A stretch of 64,000 bases of DNA from Oikopleura dioica. Lineage: Eukaryota; Chordata; Appendicularia; Copelata; Oikopleuridae. Shown here piece after piece: positions 1-11,939 of the stretch (within the stretch, counting starts at the first letter, position 1; the number at the start of each line of letters is the position of its first letter). Under the pieces are notes generated by a model. That model had not been told where the DNA came from. It made no database searches and saw only the letters and a list, made by a program, of their open reading frames with translations. The stretch spans positions 5,092,501 to 5,156,500 of the forward strand of contig OU015568.1 of assembly GCA_907165135.1 (NCBI GenBank), read 5' to 3'. Position numbers and translations under genes: made by a program.

Positions 1-476
1 AAAAATTTTGAAATTTTATTTTCTCTTTTCTTCGAATTTTTATCTCTTTATTAAAATTTTAATATAAGAAATCATGATTTTTTCTGATTACTGTCAAACA
101 TAAAGAATTAAGGGTCCTACCTTCTGTTTTTGGAAGTCAGAAAATTCCGAGTTTTCTTTTAGCCTCTCTCTTCTCAAAAATACGGCAAGATTTGTGGCCA
201 CAAAAATTCTACACCCTGGTCAATGTGATCGTGTCACAACCCGTTATTTTGCCTGATTTTACCTACGTTTCCGTCAACAGGAGTCACTTTAGTAACTAGT
301 TTATAACTTTAGTAAGTTATAAAGGTTGTTGCTTATCCTTTCTCTGATTTTTTGCAAGTAAGGAACTTCGGGCCGCGTTTTTCTGCTGAGGGGGCTCAGC
401 ATTGGATCTTGGCCAAAAGCCTTCCGGATAGATGGGTTCTTATTCAGCGTTTTCGATCATTACAGTATTTTTTCAG

Positions 477-734
477 GAAAAACACGAGCGACAAAATATC
501 CAATTACGCGAACGAAAGATATCCGTATTCAAAAATTGCTCCGCCACTTAGAGATAAATGCCCCTTCTTTGAAAAAGCAACAGCAACTGATTCCTGGTAT
601 TCAAGCGCCTCTGGGAAGGTAAGCCCTGAAGACTTGAGCTTGAGATAGTCATTTCATAATTCGTTTGAAGATGATACGGTTCTAGATAAATGATTAGGAG
701 ATTGAGTCCGGATGAATTTGCCGCGCTAGAATAA
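477..734 (+). CDS. possible last two exons of an unidentified gene
   Basis: A weak model. A polypyrimidine-AG acceptor at 471-476 opens a frame to a GT donor at 619 (exon 477-618). A second exon, 698-734, keeps the frame and ends in TAA. The predicted tail is basic and Gln-rich and ends RRLSPDEFAALE. I do not recognise the family and could not find the upstream exon with a clean donor. It would lie tail-to-tail with the connexin. It could equally be chance open sequence. Confidence 0.25.
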
Positions 735-974
735 GTGGACAAAAAACGCTTTCAATGTTCATTTTTACGATGAAAATTGCTGAAAATTGAAGGTTTTGAA
801 ATCAACTTGAATGTAAATTGTACAAAATCACCCTTTCACGGCGTCGCCATTTTCAAGGTAACCTTATCAAGCCACCCTACCATGACTGATATGATAATGT
901 ACAAGACTTGCGGTGATATCACCGAACTTTTAAGAAACATAACACGCCTTTACATAATTTATTCAAATCCATCA

Positions 975-2343
975 CTACGCAGGAGAAGAAGATGACATCG
1001 AAATATTTTCAAGTTCTTGATTTTCCAACCCTTCGATTTCTGATGAATCATCCCCGACGCAACTAGAAAAATGCACATTTCAATGAGCAAAAAAATCTTT
1101 ACCAATGATATCGTTGAAATTCCCGCTGCCAAGGGGGACTGCTGAGAGTTCTGCCGCCTGTTGTGATTTGATTTTTGAGAATGAAATTTGGGCATTTGAT
1201 GTCGCAGCATAATACTAACAGGATCAGTTCGATGGAAGTGATGGTGATCATCAAGATGTTGATGTATTTGTGGAGTTGCTTGAAGAGATTTCTTTCTGTA
1301 GGCCGGGAGATCCAACATCGCATGGTGTCTGTCTTGCATTCTTCAGTTTTACAATCATAATCTTAACATATATTACAATTATGGGTCTCAGTTCATGGGT
1401 ACAATTTTTAATATCAATGTGATTTTATTATCGATATGAAAAATAGGCGAAAGTTCATATTCGCATCAACAAAAATGCAAATTATGACGTTTTTAGAAAA
1501 CTTACAGTCAGAATATTTCCAAGCAAAAATCTTCAAAAACACCAAATGGAAAGCGATCTCCAGAAGGAGCCTTAGAAAAACCAAGGCTATATAAATCTTC
1601 GTCTGAAAAATCGATCTTTCAGCACCAGAAGTCGGGTACTTGAACCACGATTTTTTCTCCTCAACATCCTCCCATTCCACCGGTTCTATTTTGAATCAAA
1701 TTTCAGGCTTTGTTTTTTGCTTTACCTTTCGATCGAAACCATTCTTGCTTTCGTAAAAATCGCTGCTTGTCCTTCTTCTTCTTCGAAACCCACAAGCTGA
1801 TATGCAAATTGATAGTGACAAAAACGATAAAAGGAAGACACGTCATGACAATTTGGACAAAACAAAAACGATGGAACGAAAATGGCTCGTACTTATTGAA
1901 GCAAACATTTTCGCATCCGATTTGGTACTTATTTGAGCAAGTGAAATATCTTTTTCGAGTTTTTTTAATCATGAAGTTCAAATTTTAACTGAATTCCGGA
2001 AAAATCTATGCAAAAGCGAGTTAACTTCGAAGCTGGTTTAAATTTTAAAATTCCAGCCACTCTATTGTGAATCTTCTTTATGATTTTTGAAAAAAGGACT
2101 CTTTCCTTCTTTCATCCGAAAACACCGAATTTCCGATATAAAAAACACCAACATAGCGAAGCAAAATCGTAAATAAAATCTCAACATGGATCTTTGACAT
2201 TTGAGAAATTCGAGATTTTTGACACTTGGTTTGGTGCAGCAAGGATTATGAAATCAAAGACCCAAACATGCCCAAAGCTTGCCAGGAAAGGTGACAGTTT
2301 TCTCGATACGCTTCAGATCTCTGGTGACGACAGTTATGCTCAT
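975..2343 (-). CDS. connexin-like gap junction protein
   Basis: Connexins form hexameric hemichannels that dock into gap junctions between chordate cells. Exons on the minus strand: 2343-2278, 2191-2106, 1949-1726, 1685-1506, 1361-1103, 1062-975, about 300 aa. The four membrane segments occur in order. Extracellular loop 1 has C-x7-C-x3-C, starting FTCSNKYQIGC; the usual spacing is x6. Loop 2 has C-x4-C-x5-C followed by SRPTERNLF, the connexin SRPTEK signature before TM4. The short acidic C-tail follows. The 156-nt intron 2105-1950 has GA-AG ends; without it DER-R-YFTC, matching the family DEQxDFxC, is not in frame. The first exon (MSITVVT..., ending PGK before IHVEIL) fits by alignment but its junction is bounded by a repeated AAG and is not canonical, so the N-terminus is the uncertain part. 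Confidence 0.82.
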
Positions 2344-2818
2344 ATTTATAAAGATACTGTCTCGGGCTTGACAACTTTGAGAACACACAAGCCTTATCAA
2401 TTATTTATTGGTTCTTTATATTCACGAGTTGTTCAAAGAAATTTCTGCTTTTCTTTTGTTTTCCCCCGTGAAAACAGTATTCCCTACCCTAAGTTCTAAG
2501 TAAAATCGCCCAAAACAAACCTCGCCTAATCCCCAATTTACGTCAATCCTGGAGAAACGAGAGGTCGGCTGAATGTTTTTATTGAAGCTAAAGAACAAGA
2601 CTCGTCTGATCTAATCCCGCTCGCATAACCAAAGCTGATCAAATAAACATTACGCAAAACGAATTTTCCGACGGCGGATTCTCAACCAAACTTATTGAAC
2701 GTGAAAACCGCAAAGCAAAAGTTCTTGGCAAAGAGCTTCTGAAGACAATCGCTTCTTCTGACATTTCAAGACCGGCTCAATTCAATTTTTTTTTATTCTA
2801 GCGCTTTTTTCTTTCTAG
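2344..2818. other. divergent intergenic region
   Basis: This 475-bp stretch separates the connexin start from the EGF-repeat gene and probably holds both promoters. Open frames here are short and lack splice support. A pyrimidine-rich TCTAG directly before ATG 2819 is a good acceptor for spliced-leader trans-splicing, or for a 5'UTR intron. Confidence 0.5.
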
Positions 2819-4861
2819 ATGGAGTTGTATAGTTGTTTGGGTGGAGAAGAAATGCATCAGAATAAAACAAAAATGAAGAGATTTGTGCTTACGGGCCTTT
2901 TATTGTTACAAGCAGTTTCAGGGACAAAATTTTTGTTTGTTTCCGAATGCGAAGCTTTTGAACGGAAACTTTGGTACAATGTCGTTGCGCCTCCATGGGG
3001 TGACTGTAAGAAAGTAAGTGCTTTCTTTGTTTCTAGGGTTTTGGTTAGGGCCCCTACCTGAATGGGGACTCCTTGGGTCTTGGGGGGATCGGGGATCCTC
3101 TTAGCCAATCAGAGGCCGGTATTTCGTTTACCAGCCAATCACAAGTGAGCCTTGAGTTAACCCCCTTGAGTCAAGGACCGCCCCCCATATCCAAAGTTAA
3201 ACCTTTTGATCAATTCTAACTCTTATTCTAGCGAGATCTATCCAACGAGCCGCTAAAACCAAGCATGTTCAAAGAAGGAAGGTGCGATTGCCAGAATGGT
3301 GGTCAATGCCGAATGCTGCCCAATTTCATCGACCGAAGAAAAGAAAAAAGAATGAATGGTCGATACGTTTTTTCATTCTGCGTTTGTAAAAAGCACTGGG
3401 GAGGGGACAACTGCGAGAAGCAAATCAGGCATTATAGCGAGCGAGAACTTCCCGATGACGTGAAAAAAGCGAGAGCGGCGAAGCAGTTTCCTAACAAAAT
3501 TCGCCATCTTCTCGCGACCCACTGCCAAGCATATCAGTATCAGCTGCAGAAGGGAATCAAAGCACCAACCTGGGGCAATTGCAAAGAGGTGCGAAATAGT
3601 TTTATTGAAATCGAGTGATTTTTAAAGTGAAAGTTTAGAATGATCTCTCAAAGGCACCGATAAAAGTGGAGGAATTCAAAAAGGGCGACTGCCGGGATCT
3701 CAAATACTGTAGCAAAAATGGCCAGTGCGCATCTGTTCCGAATTGGTTCGACAAGGAACGAGCTTTGGATCAAAAAACTGTCTTCGTGTTTTGCAAGTGC
3801 GATCATGGATTTGGAGGCGATGATTGCTCGAAAAAGATGACGAATACTTATTCAGAAAAGTATGATTTTCGCAGTCTTTTTTTGCAATTTATTATTTTAG
3901 GAGAGTTCGGGAGACAGAATACTACATCCTCAATCAATGCCAAGCTCATCATTACCCTCTCCAGTTTTTCAAAGATCATCGACCTTCTGGCTGCCCACCG
4001 GTAAACCAAAAATCAATAAGATTTCTCGTCAAATCTCTTCATTTTTTCAGTTCGATCCTTCGAAACCGGCAAATGACAAGAGGTTCTTCCGAAGAGGCGC
4101 TTGTTACAATATTCCAAAATGCTCGCAAAATGGAAAATGCTTCATGGAGGCGATCAGGGAGGAAGGAATCACTCAGCCGACAATGGTCTTCAGCATCTGC
4201 AAATGCAATGATGGTTGGTATGGAACCGAGTGCGAGAATTCCTTCGATGAGGTGAGAAGAAATATTTTCATCAAAAGTCAATAAAAATTTTAACAAGAAA
4301 CAAGCGTCAAAGAGAAACACTGTACCACCAACAACACCGCCTACTGAAAAGGAAACCAAACCACGAGACCAGACCACGGCCCCTACAGTCAAAAAAACTA
4401 CACCCAAGACTTACATGCGTCCCAGGTCAAGTCGAAAACGACCTTACTTCGCATCGCCAAAAAGAAGGCCGTCGATGTCTGGATCCAACAATAAGCCCTT
4501 TTCCTCTTCCAGAAGACAGTCATCTTCACCAAGACAAGGAAACAATGCACAACCAACAGAAGCTCCAACTAAAAAACAGGCCAAACCAAAAGACCAATCG
4601 ACGGCCCCAACAGTGAGGAGAGGTACACCCAAGACCCAGTACTCAAATCCAAGGTTGATCCGTAAACGACCTTACTTTGCATCGCCCAAAAGAAGACCTC
4701 AGATGTCTGGATCCAACAATAAGCCCTCTTCCTCCGGAGGACAGTCTTATTCACGAAGAAACAAAGCACCTAAGGGGCTGCATAAACGTGTCATTTATAG
4801 AGACGGGAAAATTGTCGGTGAGCATTTTGCAAAAGAAAAATTGGGATCATCTCCCGCGTAA
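2819..4861 (+). CDS. secreted EGF-repeat protein with basic repeat tail
   Basis: Probable extracellular matrix or adhesive protein; no known orthologue recognised. Exons: 2819-3013, 3232-3588, 3639-3859, 3901-4000, 4051-4251, 4298-4861 (545 aa). ATG 2819 follows a TCTAG acceptor directly. The in-frame ATG at 2873 begins a cleaner signal peptide (MKRFVLTGLLLLQAVSG), so the start is ambiguous. Three tandem modules each carry a spacer with a W-G-[DN]-C-K motif and an EGF-like unit (C-x-N-G-[GQ]-x-C, then C-x-C-x4-[WF]-x-G-x2-C). Module starts coincide with phase-0 introns, as expected for exon duplication. The last exon is low-complexity and very basic, with two copies of a unit of about 44 residues containing RKRPYFASPKRRP and MSGSNNKP. 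An AATAAA lies at about 4927. Introns 2-5 are 41-50 nt; intron 1 is 218 nt. Confidence 0.8.
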
Positions 4862-5266
4862 AAACGAGTCTGAAAAATGCACTTTCATTTATTATCTGCC
4901 ACACTTCATTATAATCTTCGTTTTCCAATAAAATATAAAAAATCATGAAAAAATATGCCAAAATTCTTCTCACGTGACTTTTTGGAGCGCTCCCGTTTTC
5001 ACCCGTAAGCCTCTTAGACTTTGCATACGAAAAAAGCTCAGCTTGGGAAAAATAAAGAAGCTTAGACAAAGTGGTGTTTAGACGCTGTGGTTCCGGTGTT
5101 GTACTTGAGAAGAACCGGTCGGTATTTGGTAAATATTTCATAATAATGCGGCCCAGAAGTGGACATAATTCCGAGGGCAGCAGGGGGGACTTATGAAGAA
5201 TTCAAGAGAAAACATATTTTCTGGGTCAATGATTTTTTCGCCGGCATAAAAATATTTGATAAGGAG

Positions 5267-5276
5267 TCTCTAGAAC
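5267..5276 (+). promoter_or_regulatory. shared TCTCTAGAAC element, protease 1
   Basis: The decamer TCTCTAGAAC begins 100 bp before the ATG of the first protease. Identical copies precede the other two paralogues at nearly the same distance. It is followed 53 bp later by TCAGTT, which resembles an initiator, and then by GAGCCTCC close to the ATG. A promoter role is inferred from spacing and conservation only. Confidence 0.6.
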
Positions 5277-5366
5277 GCTGACTACAAAAGTTTTTATGGG
5301 GGTTAAAGGATTTTGGTATTCAGTTTCGATGGAGCCTCCTTGAGGGAGTTAGGAAAAGAGGGAAAG

Positions 5367-7711
5367 ATGCAGTTTAACGTGCAGCAAAACGCTGTTGCAC
5401 CTCAGTCTCAACCGGATTATTTACAAACGAGCCCAGGACAACCAAATCAAGGTTGAAACGAATATCAATATCCACTTACAAAATGAAAAATTAGCTCTTT
5501 CGAATCATTCCTTCATGCAACCTCCATCAAACCCCGTCCAAGAATCGAAAAAGAATAATTCGGTTCTTTACAGTATCCTCATATTTTTGTTCCTCTGTGT
5601 CTGCGGCCTACTTGTGGCCGTTATTGTCATGGGAAATCAATTGGCTGCAATCTTGAGTGGTCAAACAACTACAAGTTCAACAACGACAACAATAGAAACG
5701 ACAACAACGTCGCCTTATGAAGCTGATATTTGCTCTGGCGCTAACGAGGTCACTGTTGCTTCAAGTTTGGACATCAAGTAAGCTTCGAATTGAGACCTAG
5801 AATACACTGATATTTTAGATCTTCAAATTACCCGAGCGACTATGATGACGACACTGATTGTACCAAGGTCTTTCACGCTTCAAGCAACGGACTAACGTTT
5901 GAATTTATCGATTTCTACACTGAATCTAGTTACGATTTCCTCACCTTCTTGGACATGGACGGAAATGTTCTTGAAACACTTGATGTAATAATCGTTTTCG
6001 GACCCTTTTTTTGAAATTGAAATGATATTTAGGGTTTTCAAACAAACTATGGTCCGATCTCGTTCGAACTCTCATCAGTTCAAGTAAATTTTTATTCCGA
6101 CTTTATGGTCACCCAATCTGGTTTTCACATCCAAGTCAACGACGGATTCGATCCTGCATTTACTCCACCACCACCAGTTCCGCCAGTTCCCATTCAAGGT
6201 GGCTTGACCTGCCCCGATCCCTTTAATCCACCTTCGATCACAAGCTCTCGGATTGTTGGAGGTCAAGATGCGGTCCAAGGAAATTGGCCATGGATCGCTC
6301 ATCTTGGTGGTTGTGGAGCAACGATTTTGACGAAAAAGGCAGATGGGAGTAATGATATTATAATGACAGGAAATGCTCTAGCGAATCAGAAGCCCCTTTT
6401 TTCTCCTTCAGAAAATTAGAAACGCTCTTTAAAGCATCTTCAAAGCCGGCCATTGTTGTGGCTATTTTAGCTCAGTCGACATTGGCAAGCACAGCGAATC
6501 CGACGCCAACTACTTCACCGTACCAATTTTGGACTACCAAATCCATCCTCAATACAACGACTATACGATTTCTCACGATTACTGTATTCTCATCGTTCCC
6601 AATTTGATCAATAACGCAAGCCCTGGTGCGGTTTATGAACCCGCTTGCTTACCCGGTACGTCTTTCATTATAAATTATTTTTTTATGATTTTCTTTAGAC
6701 AGCTATTTCGGTCAGGGAAAACAGTGCAACGTTGCTGGATGGGGCACCATGAACTTTGGCGACTTCTATGGCTCCGATACACTTCAAGATGTCGATATTA
6801 CGCTTATGTCGCAGGACTATTGCGTGGCCAACAGCTATATGGAAGATTCGTTCTTGGACGAGTCCATGTTCTGCGCTGGAACTCTTGACAATGATGGTGA
6901 CGGACTTATTGATGGTGGCAAAGACTCTTGCCAGGGCGATTCTGGCGGGCCTGTTATTTGCGCTGAAAATGGGGTGCCCTTCCTAACCGGTGTCGTTTCG
7001 TGGGGGTATGGCTGCGCTAATGAAGGATACCCGGGCGTTTACGCTGATGTTTCTAACGTGAAAGACTGGGCGATGGGCTTTTTTGATGGACAAATTCCTT
7101 GCTCTTCGAACATGACCTACAATCCTGATAGCGAAAGCCCAATTTGTAATTCTCAATCAGTGGACATTTCTGAAGGCGAAACGATCGGATTCACGTAAGA
7201 TAATAGCCGAAAAAGAGAAATAATATGAAGTTTTAACTTTAAAGGATCCCGTCTAATTATGGCGATTACAATGACTGCTCATTGACAATCACAAGAGTTG
7301 GGTCAGCAAAAGCGATCAATTTGTACATAGGAATCGGATTTTATTTGATAAATAATCATGATTTTCATTTATGAGTTTTCAAAGCTCCTTAATGAATCTG
7401 CCTAAAGAATATCTCGACTTGGAGCCTGGATATGACTTCCTTTACATGAATAATAACGCCCAATCATCCATCGTCAACAAACTTGTGAGCATCGACCAAA
7501 ACAATGTTGACTTGCGATTCACATCTGACTACAGTATTTCGAGCTTTAGTGGACTTCAGATGACCGTCATGCTTGGAGACTACGGTAACTATTTTCTTAC
7601 TTACATCTTCTTAGTTTTTTAGATAACGAATGCGACATCACTGTGTCCAGATCCCTCGAAAACGCACGCAAGCCAAAATCATTGAAGAAACGAAAAACCA
7701 ATGTTCAATAA
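5367..7711 (+). CDS. type II transmembrane serine protease: CUB-trypsin-CUB
   Basis: Membrane-anchored trypsin-like protease of 642 aa. Exons: 5367-5451, 5495-5777, 5819-5984, 6033-6369, 6446-6655, 6699-7194, 7245-7330, 7408-7584, 7623-7711. Layout: cytoplasmic Q/P-rich tail, membrane helix at about 52-74, Thr linker, one CUB domain (about 90-215), activation site R251/IVGG, trypsin domain with His293 (TAGHCC), Asp335 (HDYCIL) and Ser442 (GDSGGP), then a CUB-like C-terminal domain. Asp436 at the specificity position predicts cleavage after Lys/Arg. There is no signal peptide, consistent with type II topology. Two introns (6370-6445 and 7331-7407) need GA-AG ends; both are proven by the contiguous sequence in a paralogue. 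AATAAA at 7721. First of three tandem copies, with one upstream CUB instead of four. Confidence 0.9.
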
Positions 7712-7763
7712 CTGTTTGTTAATAAAGGAGAATGTTTGATTTTCCGGTCTTGATATCTAAGAG

Positions 7764-7773
7764 TCTCTAGAAC
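7764..7773 (+). promoter_or_regulatory. shared TCTCTAGAAC element, protease 2
   Basis: Same decamer as upstream of proteases 1 and 3, here starting 99 bp before the ATG, with TCAGTT again 53 bp downstream and a GAGCCCCC box close to the ATG. It lies about 40 bp past the poly(A) signal of the preceding gene. Confidence 0.6.
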
Positions 7774-7862
7774 ATTCTTACAAAATTTGTTGTGAGGAGT
7801 AAAAGTACTTTTATCGTCAGTTTCAAAAGAGCCCCCATCCGGGAGACACGGTTTTCGGGAAG

Positions 7863-10800
7863 ATGCAGATAAATGTGCAGCAAAACGCTGCCGAGCCTCC
7901 TAGTCAACCTGGATATTCACAACCTTATCCAGGGCAAGGAGGACTTTACCCAGAACAACCCAATCAAGGTACCTGAAGAATATTGTTTTTAATCATTCAA
8001 GCCGCTTGAGCACAGAGTTGGAAAAGAAGTAGGATAGTAACATAGACTATGTTACATAGTAGTTTAGTAAATTAATTCATTTTACTACATCGGACGGTAG
8101 TAATGGTAGTACGTAGTAGCATTGTAGCATGTTACTTTATTTCCAACTCTGCTTGAGCATAAAGGATTCATTTGGTTTTTAGTCCTGTCTAATCATTCCT
8201 TTGTTCCACAACCTCCCCAGCAGCCACCGAAGAAGAACAGCTCGAATCCGGTTATTCTTGGTCTCATCGGGTTTTTACTCATCTGTGTCCTTGGTCTTGG
8301 CGCCATCATTGGAACCAGTTCCGATGCTCCCACACCTACAGATCCCCCAACGACAACGACTACGACTACAACCACGACAACAACAATTGGCTATTTCGAT
8401 GATATTTGTTCTGGTTCCTACGATAACACCGTTGTTTCGTCTTTGGACATCACGTTTGATCGTATCTCTTGATTTCTCTACATTCATGCTGGAATTTTAG
8501 GTCTCCAAATTATCCAAACAGCTATAATAACAACGCATACTGTACCAAAGCCTTCCACTCTTCAAGCGGTGACGGACTAACATTTGATTTCATCGATTTC
8601 GACACAGAATCGTGCTGCGATTACCTAATGATTTTGGACGCAAATGGCAATACTCTTTATTATGTTTACGTGAGAATTCGTAGAAAAAATTCCAATGGCT
8701 AATTTAATTAAAGGGATCGTACACTGGTGCAGTCGTATTTGAAGAGCCAACAGTCATAGTTCAATTTTCTACGGATAGCTCGGTAACCTACTCGGGATTT
8801 CACATCCAAGTCAGCGACGGAATCGACTCTTCGTATTCTGAAAATATTTGCTCTCAAAACTACGATAACAACGTTGAGACAACTATGGATATCAAGTAAG
8901 CTGTATTTTTTTACAATTTTCTTCAAAAACTTCAGGTCGCCGAATTACCCAGAAAGCTACCATGGCTACTATCACTGTTCGAAAGAATTCCACTCTTCAA
9001 GCAATGGACTCACGTTTGACGTTCTCTATTTCGCTATCCATCCTTACGACAATGTTTGGCTCTCTGATCAGAATGGAAACACCATTCAAAGTATTTCTGT
9101 AAGTTTTTTTTCTTTTGCTAATGATTTGGAAATGATCATTTTTAACAGGGCGTCGGAACTATCCAAGTATCATCACCAACAGTCGCGTTTAACTTTTATT
9201 CTGATGGCTATTACGCAGCATATGGATTTCATGTACAAGTCAGCGACGGAGTCGACGCTTCATTAAACACTGACAGTATCTGCGATGGCGAATACAATAA
9301 TTACGTCGATTCAGCAATGAACATCACGTAACATCAGCAATATCAATTTTCTCTTAGTGAAAGTTTAGATCGCCAAACTACCCGAATAATTACAACGATA
9401 ACGCTGATTGCACTAAAGTTTTCCATTCTTCAAGCGGCGATGGGCTCACTTTTGAGCTCATCGATTTCAACACCGAAACAAACTACGATTACGTTTTCTT
9501 TTCCGATATATATGGAAACACTCTAGATTATTTTCACGTAAGCTACTCTTGAAATGGTCGATTATTTATCTATTTTTTATAAAAGGGCTATCACTCTGGT
9601 GAGACCATTTCATTTCAACTGTCATCAGTCCAAGTTCGATTCTACTCCGATTACATGGTGACAAGATCCGGCTTTCACATCCAAGTCACCGATGAATTCG
9701 TCGGAACACAGTCTGCAAGTATTTGTTCTGGCAGCTACGACAACTACGTCAATTCAACTTTGGACATCACGTAAGTTTATGATTGACATTCGATTTTAAT
9801 AGAACGATTTAAATAAAATGATTCGATTTCAATAAGACGAATCTAATAAAACGTACATTTTAGCTCTCCAAACTATCCAGGCAACTATTATAATAGCGCG
9901 GATTGTTCGAAGGTCTTTCATTCTTCAAGTGATGGACTGACTTTTCAGTTCATCGATTTCATCACCGAGTCGTGCTGCGACCACGTGACGTTCTCTGATT
10001 CGAATGGCGATATTCTTGAAACCGCGAATGTATGTTTTTTCTTAAGATTTTTAACTCCAAATCATTTTAAGGGCGTTGAATCGGGAATTATCTCATTCCA
10101 ATTACAGTCAGTCTACATTCATTTCCATTCCGACTACTCGGTTACCTATTCTGGATTCCACATCCAAGTCAGTGATGGATACGACCCTTCATTTGACACA
10201 ACGCCGATTCCCATCGAAAGTGGCTTGACCTGTTCTGATCCTTACAATCCACCTTCGGTTTCAAGCTCTCGAATTGTTGGAGGACAAGATGCTGTTGACG
10301 GACACTGGCCTTGGATCGCTCATCTTGGAGGATGTGGCGCAACGATTTTGACGAAAAAGGCAGATGGCAGTAACGATGTTATTATGACAGCCGGACACTG
10401 TTGTGGATATTTTAGCTCTGTCGACATTGGCAAGCACAACGAATACAACAGTACCTTCTTCACTGTCCCCATTTTGCACTACGAGATCCATCCTCAATAC
10501 AATGACTCAACAATCTCTCACGATTACTGCATTCTGATCGTCCCCAATTTAATCGACAATGCGATTCCTGGTGCTGTTTTTGAGCCTGCTTGTTTACCAG
10601 GAAAGGGTTGATGTCTCTTATTTATAGATAAAAAGTTATCATCAGAAAACTCCCAAAAGATGGTCATTTTGGACATGGCAAACAATGCAATGTTGCTGGA
10701 TGGGGTGGATTATATTATGGGGATTGGTATGGATCCGCTGTTCTTCAAGATGTCGATATAACAGTTATGTCACAGGACTATTGCGTCGCCAACAGTCATC

Positions 10801-11750
10801 TTGACTATTCAAATTTGGACGAATCCATGTTCTGCGCCGGAACTCTGGACAATGATGGCGACGGACTTGTTGATGGTGGCAAGGACTCTTGCCAGGGCGA
10901 TTCTGGTGGACCAGTTATTTGCGCTGAAAATGGAGTGCCTTTTTTAACCGGCGTCGTTTCGTGGGGCTATGGCTGTGCTAATGAAGGATATCCCGGCGTC
11001 TATGCTGATGTTTCGAACGTGAAAGATTGGGCAATGGGCTTCTTTGATTTTGATGTTCCGTGCTTTGCTGAACTCCCCTACAATCCAGATACTGAAAGTT
11101 CTTTTTGCAACATCACCTCCCTCGATATTTCTGAAGGAGAGACATTTGGAATAACGTGAGTTACCCTTGATACTATCAAGTTGATAGTATCAAGAAGGCG
11201 ATCTTCTAAAATTGTTCAGGATTCCATCTAACTACGGCGACTATAACGACTGCTCGATGAAAATATCAAGAATCGGGTCAACAAAGGCGATCAATATGTA
11301 CATAGGCATCGGGACTCATTGCATTATTTTACAAAGATGGCCCGAAGGTCTTCCAGGAAGGCCAGTCTTCCACCAGAAAAAGTCCTCCAGGGGTTCTCTA
11401 AGAGTCACAAAGGATAAAGATGGTACTGTTATGAATCCGTTCAAAGAATATCTTGACTTGGAACCTGGATGGGACTTCCTTTACATCAACAATAATGCTC
11501 AATCATCCATGTTCTACAAACTTGTGAGCATTGATCAAGAAGAAGTTGATTTGCGATTCACTTCAGATTGGATTTTTCATCATTTCAATGGACTCAAAAT
11601 GACTGTCATGCTCGGAGATTACGGTAAACATCGAAGTTCGCGGCTTGTTTCATTTTTTTAGACAACGAATGCGACATTGCTGTGGCACGATCGTTGAAAG
11701 AAGCTAAAAAGCCAAAGTCTTTACTGAAGAAAAAAGCTGGTTTCCAATAA
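7863..11750 (+). CDS. type II transmembrane serine protease: four CUB-trypsin-CUB
   Basis: Second tandem paralogue, 988 aa. Exons: 7863-7968, 8183-8453, 8501-8669, 8714-8895, 8936-9098, 9149-9327, 9369-9537, 9586-9770, 9864-10029, 10072-10600, 10660-11155, 11220-11305, 11447-11623, 11662-11750. It has the same tail, membrane helix (NPVILGLIGFLLICVLGLG) and Thr linker as protease 1, but four consecutive CUB domains, each marked by a C-S-G start and [ST]PNYP. Each CUB spans two exons with alternating phase 2 and phase 0 introns, so the array grew by exon-pair duplication. The trypsin triad is intact: TAGHCC without the intron seen in its neighbours, SHDYCIL and GDSGGP with Asp for trypsin specificity. 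Intron 10601-10659 is GA-AG and 11306-11446 is GC-AG. Intron 1 holds a hAT-like MITE. Confidence 0.9.
8013..8151. mobile_element. hAT-like MITE in protease 2 intron 1
   Basis: A 139-bp element with 12-bp perfect terminal inverted repeats (CAGAGTTGGAAA at the left, its complement at the right) flanked by a perfect 8-bp target duplication CTTGAGCA (8005-8012 and 8152-8159). The 8-bp duplication and CAGAG-type ends fit non-autonomous hAT elements. It explains why this intron is 214 nt when the same intron is 43 nt in protease 1. Confidence 0.88.
11166..11194. repeat. perfect 14-bp hairpin inside a 64-nt intron
   Basis: CTTGATACTATCAA, one G, then its exact reverse complement. It lies near the 5' end of intron 11156-11219 of protease 2 and makes up nearly half of it. 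The matching introns in the two paralogues (50 and 39 nt) have no such hairpin. Confidence 0.7.
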
Positions 11751-11835
11751 TTGCTGAATAAAAGGGAAAAAGTTGAAGTACTGAATGCTTGATTTTGAGT
11801 CAAAAAAATTGAAAGTTCAAAAATTTCTCTGTTAA

Positions 11836-11845
11836 TCTCTAGAAC
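11836..11845 (+). promoter_or_regulatory. shared TCTCTAGAAC element, protease 3
   Basis: Third copy of the decamer, 104 bp before the ATG of protease 3, followed by TCAGTT 44 bp later and GGAGCCTCC about 35 bp before the ATG. The block between decamer and ATG is otherwise diverged. Confidence 0.6.
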
Positions 11846-11939
11846 ACTTGAAAAAAGTTTATTTTCCGGGTATCTCAAGTCAGTTCAAATTTTAAACTCT
11901 GAAAGGAGCCTCCCTCTCGGAGAAAGGGTTTTTAGGAGG

